Positions 57,506 through 64,000 of a DNA stretch of 64,000 nt are shown here, one piece after another. Below the pieces are notes generated by a model that searched no databases, was not told the origin of the DNA, and was given only the letters and a program-made list of their open reading frames with translations. How positions within the stretch are numbered: the first letter of the stretch is position 1; the number at the start of each line of letters is the position of its first letter. The DNA is from CAWJAP01 sp963834365 (GTDB taxonomy: Bacteria; Acidobacteriota; Vicinamibacteria; Vicinamibacterales; Vicinamibacteraceae): NCBI GenBank assembly GCA_963834365.1, contig CAWIBS010000021.1, positions 62,001 through 126,000 on the forward strand, given 5' to 3'. The position numbers and the translations under genes are program-made.

Positions 57506-58495
57506 ATGAGCGCCGAGACGCGGAAGGTCACCGTGGACGGCGTCGTGCGGGCGGCCGGGTCCCTCGGCTTCGACCTCGCGGTCCTCGCCGGCGCGGGCGG
57601 GCTCGATCGGTCCATCCACATCCCGTATCCGCAGAAGACCGGGCTGGCGCTCGTCGGCTTCGACGCCTCCCTGCAGGCCGGACGGCTGCTCGTCTTCGGC
57701 GAGAGCGAGGTGCGCTACCTCGAACGCCTGCCGCCCGACGCCTGCGGGGAGACCCTCGCGCGCGTGTTCGCACGCGGCATTCCGTGCATCGTCGTCACGA
57801 AGTCGCTGCAGCCGCCGCTGCCGCTGGTCTCGGAGGCGGATCGCCTGGCCGTGCCGCTCCTCAGCACGTCGCTGCCCACGCCACGCGCCCTGGCAAAGCT
57901 CACGACGCTCCTCGACGATCGGCTGTCGCCGCGCGCGAACCTGCACGGCGTGCTGCTCGACATCCTCGGCCTCGGCGTGCTGGTGGTGGGGGAGAGCGGC
58001 ATCGGCAAGAGCGAGTGCGCGCTCGAGCTCGTCGGGCGCGGCCACCGGCTGGTCGCCGACGACGTCGTCGACGTGCGCCGGCGCGCCGAAGCGGTGATCA
58101 TCGGCACGTGCCCGGCGCTGACCCGTCACCACATGGAGGTACGCGGCATCGGGCTGATCAACGTGCGGGACCTCTTCGGCGTCGCGGCCACCCGCGCCTC
58201 CAAGCGCGTCGAGCTCGTCATCGAGCTCGAACGCTGGGACCCGGCCCGGGAATACGATCGGCTGGGACTGGACGAGGCCTACTACGACGTCGTGGGGGTG
58301 CAGATTCCCACCATTCGCATCCCCGTTGCGCCCGGGCGCAACCTGGCAATCCTCGTCGAAGTCGCCGCCCGCACGCACCTGCTGCGCACGCGTGGCGAGC
58401 ATGCGGCCAGACGCCTCGCCGCCCGCCTCGAATCGCAGCTGCTCGGCGAGGCGCTCGACGAGCCTGCTCATGCCGAGGACACGGAGGACGAATGA
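57506..58495 (+). CDS. hprK: HPr kinase/phosphorylase
   Basis: Phosphorylates HPr on Ser46 and removes that phosphate, coupling PTS state to metabolism. The 329-residue product has the N-terminal DRTGG-like domain, His147 in ANLHGVLLDILG, the capping P-loop LVVGESGIGKSECALELVGR (162-169), ADDVVDVRR, and the signature MEVRGIGLINVRDLFGVAAT. All key residues of the family are present. The downstream HPr has the Ser46 target. The stop overlaps the rapZ ATG by 4 bp (58492-58495), so the two are coupled. Confidence 0.95.
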   Translation: MSAETRKVTVDGVVRAAGSLGFDLAVLAGAGGLDRSIHIPYPQKTGLALVGFDASLQAGRLLVFGESEVRYLERLPPDACGETLARVFARGIPCIVVTKSLQPPLPLVSEADRLAVPLLSTSLPTPRALAKLTTLLDDRLSPRANLHGVLLDILGLGVLVVGESGIGKSECALELVGRGHRLVADDVVDVRRRAEAVIIGTCPALTRHHMEVRGIGLINVRDLFGVAATRASKRVELVIELERWDPAREYDRLGLDEAYYDVVGVQIPTIRIPVAPGRNLAILVEVAARTHLLRTRGEHAARRLAARLESQLLGEALDEPAHAEDTEDE

Positions 58496-59445
58496 CCCGC
58501 CCGACGTCGGCACGCGCTCGCGGCCCGCGTTCCGCGACCCGGCCCCGCCGTCAGGCGGCGGAACCGCTGGCCGGTCCCACCAACCGGTTCATCGTCCTGA
58601 CCGGACTGTCGGGCTCCGGCAAGTCCCAGGCGATGCGCGCGCTCGAGGATCTCGGCTATTTCTGCGTCGACAACCTGCCGATCACGCTGCTCCCGACCTT
58701 CGCGGAGCTCACGCTCCGGCCGGGCACCGAGATCGAGAAGGCGGCCGTCGTGGTGGACGTGCGCGAGGGCGCGCTCCTCGAGCGGTTCCCCCGCGTGTTC
58801 GACACGTTGCGGGCCATGCCAGGCCTGAAGCCCACGCTCATCTTCCTCGAGGCCAGCGAGGCGACGCTCGTCCGTCGCTACAGCGAGACCCGGCGGCCGC
58901 ACCCGCTCGCCCGTCATCGGTCGGCGCTCGAGGGGTTGCGCGAGGAGCGGGCGCAGCTCGAGCCAATCCGGCGGCTCGCCGACGAGATCATCGACACCTC
59001 CGATCTCAACGTGCACGAGCTGCGCGAAGCGTTCATGGCGCGGTCGCTCGGCAAGACGCGGCAGGGCGGCCTGTCAGTGACGTTCCTGAGCTTCGGGTTC
59101 AAGTACGGGCTTCCGCTCGATGCCGACCTCGTGTTCGACGTGCGGTTCCTCCCGAACCCGCATTTCGTCGCCCGGCTGCGCGAGCAGACCGGCCGCCAGC
59201 GCGCCGTCGTCCAGTTCCTCAATCAGTACAAGGACACGAAGGTCTTCCTCGATCAGACCGCGGACTATCTGCGGTTCCTCATCCCGCGCTACGCGCGTGA
59301 AGGCAAGAGCTACCTGACGGTGGCCATTGGCTGCACGGGCGGGCGCCATCGATCGGTCGCCATCGCCGAGGCGCTGGCGCGCAGCCTGCGGGGACTGGAC
59401 GGCGTCCGCCTCCGCGTCAGACATCGAGACGTCGCCAATGCCTGA
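58492..59445 (+). CDS. rapZ: RNase adapter protein RapZ
   Basis: Nucleotide-binding protein that in E. coli delivers the GlmZ RNA to RNase E. Outside enterobacteria its role is less clear, but it accompanies hprK/PTS genes. The 317-residue product has Walker A FIVLTGLSGSGKSQAMRALE, DLGYFCVDNLPITLLPTFAE, RRYSETRRPHPLA, and a C-terminal KSYLTVAIGCTGGRHRSVAI. The length and motif order are normal. About 30 N-terminal residues are basic and not conserved. The ATG at 58492 is chosen for the overlap with hprK. Confidence 0.95.
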   Translation: MTRPTSARARGPRSATRPRRQAAEPLAGPTNRFIVLTGLSGSGKSQAMRALEDLGYFCVDNLPITLLPTFAELTLRPGTEIEKAAVVVDVREGALLERFPRVFDTLRAMPGLKPTLIFLEASEATLVRRYSETRRPHPLARHRSALEGLREERAQLEPIRRLADEIIDTSDLNVHELREAFMARSLGKTRQGGLSVTFLSFGFKYGLPLDADLVFDVRFLPNPHFVARLREQTGRQRAVVQFLNQYKDTKVFLDQTADYLRFLIPRYAREGKSYLTVAIGCTGGRHRSVAIAEALARSLRGLDGVRLRVRHRDVANA

Positions 59446-59896
59446 ACCAGAACAGACGCCATCGTCCACTCCGTCGCCACTCATCGGCGTCGTCGTCGTG
59501 ACGCACGGCCAGCTCGCCACCGAGCTCATGACCGCGACGGAGATGATCGTCGGCGACCTCGCGGGCTTCGCAGCGGTCTCCATCGGCTGGCACGACGATG
59601 TCGAAGCCGCGCGCGAGGCGATTGCCGACGCGCTGGCGCGGGTGCAGGGGCCCAACGGGGCGCTGGTGCTCACCGACATGTTCGGCGGCACGCCGGCCAA
59701 TCTCAGCCTGCCGTTTCTCGAAGACGGCCGCGTGGAAGTGGTCACCGGCGTCAACCTGCCGATGCTGATCAAGCTCGCCGGCCTGCGCCGCACGGCGACG
59801 CTGGCCGAGGCGACGCGACAGGTTTGCGACTGCGGCCGGAATGCCATCTGGGTGGCCTCCGACCTGATGCGAGCGGGAGCACCGGCCTCATCATGA
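59438..59896 (+). CDS. PTS system mannose-family EIIA component
   Basis: A 152-residue PTS phosphocarrier of the EIIA-Man type. The phosphorylated His23 lies in IGVVVVTHGQLATELMTATE, and the fold's typical NGALVLTDMFGGTPANLSLP follows. No EIIB, EIIC or EIID permease is in the window, so it is likely regulatory. The ATG at 59438 overlaps rapZ by 8 bp. Its stop overlaps the HPr ATG by 4 bp. Confidence 0.93.
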   Translation: MPEPEQTPSSTPSPLIGVVVVTHGQLATELMTATEMIVGDLAGFAAVSIGWHDDVEAAREAIADALARVQGPNGALVLTDMFGGTPANLSLPFLEDGRVEVVTGVNLPMLIKLAGLRRTATLAEATRQVCDCGRNAIWVASDLMRAGAPASS

Positions 59897-60174
59897 CGAG
59901 CCGGGCGACTCGGGTGACGAACCGGCTCGGCATGCACGCCCGCGCCGCGGCGCGCTTCGTCCGCCTGGCCGGCACCTTCGCCGCGCACGTCAAGGTGGAT
60001 CGCGCCGGACGCACGATCGACGGCAAGAGCATCATGGGCCTGTTGCTGCTCGCCGCCGCCCGGGGCGCCGAAATCACCATCAGCGCCGACGGCCCCGACG
60101 AGGCCGCGGCGGTGGCCGCGCTGGCCGCGCTCGTCGAGCGCGGCTTCGACGAGGATCCGACGTGGTCAGCCTGA
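59893..60174 (+). CDS. Phosphocarrier protein HPr
   Basis: A 93-residue HPr. Both phosphorylation sites sit in canonical positions: His15 in TNRLGMHARAAARFVRLAG (target of Enzyme I) and Ser46 in RTIDGKSIMGLLLLAAARG (target of HprK). It overlaps the EIIA stop and the EI start (GTG 60162). With HprK and EI in the same cluster this makes a complete phosphorelay controlled by both PEP and ATP. Confidence 0.95.
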   Translation: MTSRATRVTNRLGMHARAAARFVRLAGTFAAHVKVDRAGRTIDGKSIMGLLLLAAARGAEITISADGPDEAAAVAALAALVERGFDEDPTWSA

Positions 60175-61881
60175 CCGGCCTTGGCGTCTCTCCCGGGATT
60201 GCGAGCGGCCGCGCGTTCGTCGTCCGGCCCGGCAGGCGACAGGTCTTCTATCTGGTTCCCGCCAACCGGATGGAGAGCGAGCTCGATCGCCTGGCGACGG
60301 CCCAGGCACGGGCCCGGGCGCAGATCGAGGAGATCGGCACGCGCCTGGCGCGCCTCGCCGGCACCGGTCCGGCGTCGCTGTTCGAGGCGCAGTTGCTGAT
60401 GCTCGCGGATCCGATGCTGGTCGATCGGGCGATGCAGTTCGTCCGCGAGCACCGCTACAACGCCGAGTGGGCGCTGGAGCGCGCTGCCGGCGAGATCCTC
60501 GCGCTCCTCGACGGGGTGAAGGATGCCTACCTCCGCGAGCGCCACGGCGACGTGCGCGACGTCGTCGGTCGGGTCATCCAGAACCTTCGGGGCGAAGCCG
60601 GGGGACTCGTGCTGCCCGACTCCTCGGAGCCCTGGATGCTCATCGCCGACGAGCTGCCGCCGTCGATGGCGGCGCAGGTGAACTGGCAACAGGCGGCGGG
60701 GTTCGTCACCGAGGCCGGCAGCTGGACGTCCCATACGGCGATCCTCGCGCGATCGCTGGGCGTGCCGGCGGTCGCGGGCGTCGCCGCCGCGACCTCGCGC
60801 ATCGGGCCGGGGACCGACCTGTTGATCGACGGGTCGAGCGGCGAGGTGCTGGTCGATGGCGGCGGCGATGAACGCGAGTTGCTGCTGCGGCGCAGCGTGG
60901 CCACGCCGGCAGTCCCGTCCTGGCCGGTCACCGACGGACCGCTCGTCACGACCGACCGGCACCCGGTGCGGCTCGATGCCAACCTCGAGCGGCCGGACGA
61001 ATTCGCCGACATCGCCCGCGCCGGCGCCGATGGCATCGGGCTGTTCCGATCAGAGTTCCTGCTGAGCGTGGACGGGGGAGCCCCGGACGAAGAGCGGCAG
61101 CGGGAGATTCTATCGCGACCTCCTGGCCCGCAACAGCGGTGAGGTGACGATTCGCACGTTCGATCAGAAAGTCGAGCACGGGAGCGGGAGAGCCGACGCG
61201 GTCCACTCGCAGCTCGGCCTCCGCGCGCTCGAGGTCGACAGCGCGTTCCGCGAGGCGTTCGTCGTCCAGGTCCGCGCCCTGTTGTCGGCGGCGCCCGCGG
61301 GACGCTTGCGCATCCTCCTCCCCTTCGTCACCGGCATCGACGATCTGCGGGTCGCGCGCGCCCTGGTAGTCGAGAGCGCCGACGCCCTCCGCGCCCGCGG
61401 CGAGGACGTCCCGCCGGTCCCGATCGGGGCGATGGTCGAAGTGCCGTCAGCCGCGCTCACGGCCGACGCGCTCCTCGAGCAGGCGGACTTCCTGAGCGTC
61501 GGCACCAACGATCTCATCGCGCTGGCTCTGGCGCTCGATCGCAATGACCGGCGCGCCTCGCGGTTCTACGATCCCCTGCATCCGTCGATCCTGCGGCTGC
61601 TCCGGTTCGTCCAGCATGCGGGGCAGCGCGCACACCGGCGTGTAGCCGTGTGCGGCGAGATGGCGTCGGATCCGCGCGGCCTCGCGATCCTGCTCGGCCT
61701 CGGATTTCGCGAGTTCAGCATGACGCCGGCCAGCCTGCCGATGGCGCGCCGGCTCGTCTCATCGGTGTCCGCACGCGAGCTGCGGGTCCTCGCCAGGCAG
61801 ACCATCCGTCGCGACCCGGGCCACGAGAACGCACTCGCCGCGATCCTGCAACAGGCCCTCGATTCACCCATGAGGCGGTGA
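60162..61881 (+). CDS. ptsI: PTS Enzyme I (phosphoenolpyruvate--protein phosphotransferase), one frameshift
   Basis: Autophosphorylates from PEP and passes phosphate to HPr. The N-terminal part has GLGVSPGIASGRAFVV and the active His191 in FVTEAGSWTSHTAILARSLG. The PEP-binding half has IGLFRSEFLLSV, ILLPFVTGIDDLRVARALVV, SVGTNDLIALALALDRNDRR and the Cys in RVAVCGEMASDPRGLAILLG. A frame change near 61108-61113 joins the halves (DEERQREI / YRDLLARNSGEVTIRT). The segment after RTFD lacks the usual GGDK of RTxDxGGDK. The start is GTG 60162. Corrected length ~572 residues is normal. Confidence 0.92.
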
Positions 61882-61927
61882 CGGCGAGCGGGGCCGCCCC
61901 ATCGAGCCAGAGAAGGAGACACGATCC

Positions 61928-62296
61928 GTGGACATCGCCAACCCCGTCCGAGTAGAGAAGCCCTGGGGCTACGAGGTGCACTGGGCGAAGACCGACCGCT
62001 ACGTCGGCAAGCTCATTCACGTCGCCAAGGGCCACGCGCTGAGCCTGCAGTACCACAACCGCAAGGACGAGACGATCTACCTGCACGCGGGCCGGCTGTT
62101 GTTCGAAATCGAGGAGGGCGGCAAACGCATCCAGCGCGAGATGAAGCCCGGCGACCGCATTCACGTCCCGCCGCCGACGGTGCACCGCATGACCGCCCTC
62201 GAGGATTGCGACATCTTCGAGGTGTCCACGCCGGAGCTCGACGATGTGGTCAGGCTGGAGGATCGATACGGCCGGGAAGGCACGTCGAAGGCGTAG
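61928..62296 (+). CDS. Cupin domain protein (mannose-6-phosphate isomerase type II-like)
   Basis: A 122-residue single cupin: EKPWGYEVHWAKTDRYVGKL, LSLQYHNRKDETIYLHAGRL (metal-binding HxH-like and Glu), PGDRIHVPPPTVHRMTALED (second His), then DIFEVSTPELDDVVRLEDRY. It matches the cupin domain that often follows GDP-mannose pyrophosphorylase, but here it stands alone at the end of the PTS cluster, 46 bp after ptsI. GTG 61928 is preceded by GAAGGAG. It may isomerise a sugar phosphate or bind a sugar nucleotide. Intact. Confidence 0.87.
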   Translation: MDIANPVRVEKPWGYEVHWAKTDRYVGKLIHVAKGHALSLQYHNRKDETIYLHAGRLLFEIEEGGKRIQREMKPGDRIHVPPPTVHRMTALEDCDIFEVSTPELDDVVRLEDRYGREGTSKA

Positions 62297-62308
62297 CCGG
62301 TAGGGCAG

Positions 62309-62332
62309 GCGCGCGGCTGAAGCCCGGCGCGC
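62309..62332. repeat. GC palindrome with TGAA core (REP-like)
   Basis: GCGCGCGGCTGAAGCCCGGC followed by GCGC is an imperfect palindrome around TGAA, in the convergent gap between the cupin gene and ssb. It is the same core as at 27-46 and 29803-29820. It could terminate both genes. Confidence 0.5.
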
Positions 62333-62415
62333 TCCTGCGGCGGCCAGGCCGGCACCATCCGCGCGGATTGGCGACGGCTTCGCCGCGTCGGCCGCTGAGG
62401 GCGGCCGACGCCAGA

Positions 62416-62855
62416 CTAGAACGGAATGTCGTCGTCGGGCGTTTCCGGCTGCGGGCCAGGACTCGGGTCATAGTGACCCGAGTCGAAGTCGTCGCCGCCC
62501 CGGTCGCGCGCAGCCCCGCCGCCGCCGCGCTGCCGAGCAACTGAATCCGATCGGCAACGATCTCCGTCATGTACTTCTTCTGCCCGTCCTTGTCATCCCA
62601 GCTGCGCGTTTCGAGCCGGCCTTCGACGTAGATCTGCTTGCCCTTCTTCAGGTAGTCCTTCAACGACTCGGCCTGCTTGCCCAGCAGCTTGATGCGGTGC
62701 CACTCGGTCTTGTCGGACCACTGATTGTCCTTGTCCTTGCGGCGATCGGTGGTCGCCAGGCTGAACGTGGAGATGGGGAAGCCGCTGGGAGAAAACTTGA
62801 GCTCCGCATCGCGCCCGAGGTTGCCGACCAGGATGACTTTGTTCACGCTGCCCAT
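62416..62855 (-). CDS. ssb: Single-stranded DNA-binding protein (one frameshift)
   Basis: Coats single-stranded DNA in replication and repair. The OB-fold is clear: SVNKVILVGNLGRDAELKFS, PISTFSLATTDRRKDKDNQW, TEWHRIKLLGKQAESLKDYL, KKGKQIYVEGRLETRSWDDK. A frame change near 62495-62530 leads into a Gly/Pro-rich linker and the acidic tip PETPDDDIPF, the conserved SSB tail that binds partner proteins. The corrected length is ~146 residues. The start is ATG 62853-62855 (MGSVNKVILVG). Confidence 0.9.
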
Positions 62856-62951
62856 CTGACGAGTCCTTTCGACGGCCGACCCCTCGCCGGCCCGAGCCAT
62901 TCTAGACCGAGGGCGTACCCGATTGAGCCGTGAGCGGGTGACCGGGTCGCG

Positions 62952-63848
62952 TCAGTCGCGGCGGCCGACCTTGTCGAGCTGCTGCTTCGCCAGGCGGCTC
63001 GCGGCCGAATCCGGAAACTTCTGGATGGTCGCCTCGAAGGACGCGCGGGCCTTGTCCGGCTGGTTCATTGCGCTGAAGACCACGCCGCGCTTGTAGTACG
63101 CATCGGGCGTGCGATCCCCGGTCGGGAAATCGGCGATGACGCGATCGAAGGCGGCAACCGCTTCCTTGTTCTTGCCATCGAGCTGGTACGACTCGCCGAT
63201 GTAGAACTGCGCATCGTCAGCCTGTGGCGCCTTCGGAAACGCGCGCAGGTAGGTCTCGAACCCCTGGATGGCGAGCGCGAACTGGCCGGCGGCGTAGTCC
63301 GAGTAGGCGAGGTCGAACAGCTTCGCCGGCGACATGCCGGCGGCTGCGCCCGGCGCCGGTCCGGGAGCTGGCGCGGCGCCCGCAGCCGGGGCCGTCGCGG
63401 GATCCGCGGGCGCCGGTGTCGTGCCGTCCGGGCTCGTCGACGGCGTCGGCACGCTGACGGGCACGGTCTGGAGCGAGTTCCGCAGCGAATCGACTTCCTG
63501 GGACAACGATCCGAGGCGCACGTTCGAGTCGTCGAGCTTCTCCCGGACAATGCGCAGCTCGGTGGCGAGGCCGTCGATGAGCAGCTTCTGGTCGGCGACG
63601 ACCTTGCGGCTCGTCGCCGACTGCTCGTCGATCTTCGTGGTCACGGCCTTGAGCGCGTCCACGAGCGTCCCGAGCGTCTGGTGGAGCTGCTGGTTCTGCT
63701 CCTGCAGCATCCGGATGTCCGCCATCATCTGCTGATGCTCTTTGTTGGCGGCGGCTTCGAGCGGGGCGGCCGCTGCGAGGAGCGAGCCGGCCAGCAGCGT
63801 CTGAGCAGCCGCGCGTGTGGCGAGTCGGAAGGGGTAGTGCTGTCGCAT
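62952..63848 (-). CDS. cpoB: Tol-Pal system protein CpoB (YbgF)
   Basis: Periplasmic protein that links cell-wall synthesis with Tol-Pal outer-membrane constriction. After a signal peptide (AQTLLAGSLLAAAAPLEAAA) comes a coiled coil (MADIRMLQEQNQQLHQTLGT) and a long Pro/Ala linker. The C-terminal TPR repeats then follow: SYDYA-type SPAKLFDLAYSDYAAGQFAL, AFPKAPQADDAQFYIGESYQ, FDRVIADFPTGDRTPDAYYK, FEATIQKFPDSAASRLAKQQ. It is 298 residues. It lies directly downstream of pal on the same strand, the conserved tolB-pal-cpoB order. Confidence 0.92.
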   Translation of the reverse strand: MRQHYPFRLATRAAAQTLLAGSLLAAAAPLEAAANKEHQQMMADIRMLQEQNQQLHQTLGTLVDALKAVTTKIDEQSATSRKVVADQKLLIDGLATELRIVREKLDDSNVRLGSLSQEVDSLRNSLQTVPVSVPTPSTSPDGTTPAPADPATAPAAGAAPAPGPAPGAAAGMSPAKLFDLAYSDYAAGQFALAIQGFETYLRAFPKAPQADDAQFYIGESYQLDGKNKEAVAAFDRVIADFPTGDRTPDAYYKRGVVFSAMNQPDKARASFEATIQKFPDSAASRLAKQQLDKVGRRD

Positions 63849-63883
63849 GGCGCGGTCCTCGGGTGGGCCTGACGTTCGGTGGT

Positions 63884-64000
63884 CTACTTGGCGGTGACGA
63901 CGAAGTGCGCCCGCCGGTTCTTGGACCAGGCGCCTTCGGAGTGGCCGGGGTCGAAGGGGAACTCCTTGCCGTAGCTCACCGTCCGCAAGCGATCGGGCTG
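63884..64000 (-). CDS. pal: Peptidoglycan-associated lipoprotein Pal (C-terminal end only)
   Basis: Only the last ~38 codons are inside the window. They read LRTVSYGKEFPFDPGHSE and then AWSKNRRAHFVVTAK before the stop at 63884-63886. The SYGKE.P and NRRA.F signatures are the end of an OmpA-like peptidoglycan-binding domain. Its position upstream of cpoB supports Pal. The rest lies beyond position 64000. Confidence 0.88.
   Translation of the reverse strand, partial: QPDRLRTVSYGKEFPFDPGHSEGAWSKNRRAHFVVTAK

Overview
The window is GC-rich, Gram-negative bacterial chromosome. An LPS-export gene set (LptC/LptA, LptB), a Tol-Pal pair (CpoB, Pal), several periplasmic amidohydrolases, a winged-helix signalling fusion, a DUF349 protein and an rpoN-hprK-rapZ-PTS cluster together suggest an Acidobacteriota genome, probably the Vicinamibacteria class. 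This placement is inferred from gene content and style, because no rRNA or tRNA gene was seen.

Layout. 0-5.7 kb: MATE exporter, DUF349/HEAT protein, receiver-like/HATPase regulator. 5.7-13.4 kb, minus strand: biosynthetic arginine decarboxylase, bactofilin, three amidohydrolases and a small membrane protein. This block carries an exceptional density of single-base frameshifts. 13.5-19 kb: FKBP lipoprotein, two metal-dependent TIM-barrel hydrolases, DUF362 protein, second MATE exporter. 19-29.7 kb: quinone oxidoreductase, a winged-helix/hydrolase/cyclase-like fusion, dienelactone hydrolase, an aconitase-family protein with swapped domain order, alkaline phosphatase, two membrane proteins and an alpha/beta hydrolase. 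29.9-36 kb: mutS divergent from tsaB-rimI, then DUF465, psd and pssA (phosphatidylethanolamine synthesis). 36-44 kb: a very large NtrY-like histidine kinase with a small secreted protein upstream, a membrane protein translationally coupled to an aminotransferase, and a PQQ-type beta-propeller. 44-52 kb: guaA, dnaE, accA, recJ. 52.4-62.3 kb: lptC/lptA-lptB-rpoN-hpf-hprK-rapZ-EIIA-HPr-EI-cupin, mostly with overlapping or near-overlapping starts and stops, coupling envelope LPS export, sigma-54 and a permease-less regulatory PTS. 62.4-64 kb: ssb, cpoB and the end of pal on the minus strand.

Two features cut across the window. First, many genes, including indispensable ones (guaA, dnaE, mutS, tsaB, ssb), are broken by single-base shifts, mostly explicable as one extra base, and continue intact in another frame. 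This looks like assembly error rather than decay, so I annotate each as one gene and give the shift position. Second, the intergenic gaps are filled with several families of short degenerate word repeats (GCCACGGAtAAGATCTGAC, GTAGCCcGTAGCC, GAAGACCgAAGACC, AGCTACCA, GAATGACaAGTGAC, AGTACGcAGTACG). Several occur as paired inverted arms able to form long hairpins. At two loci they occur in similar module order. In places they provide the last codons of genes. These repeats are the least explained structure in the window.
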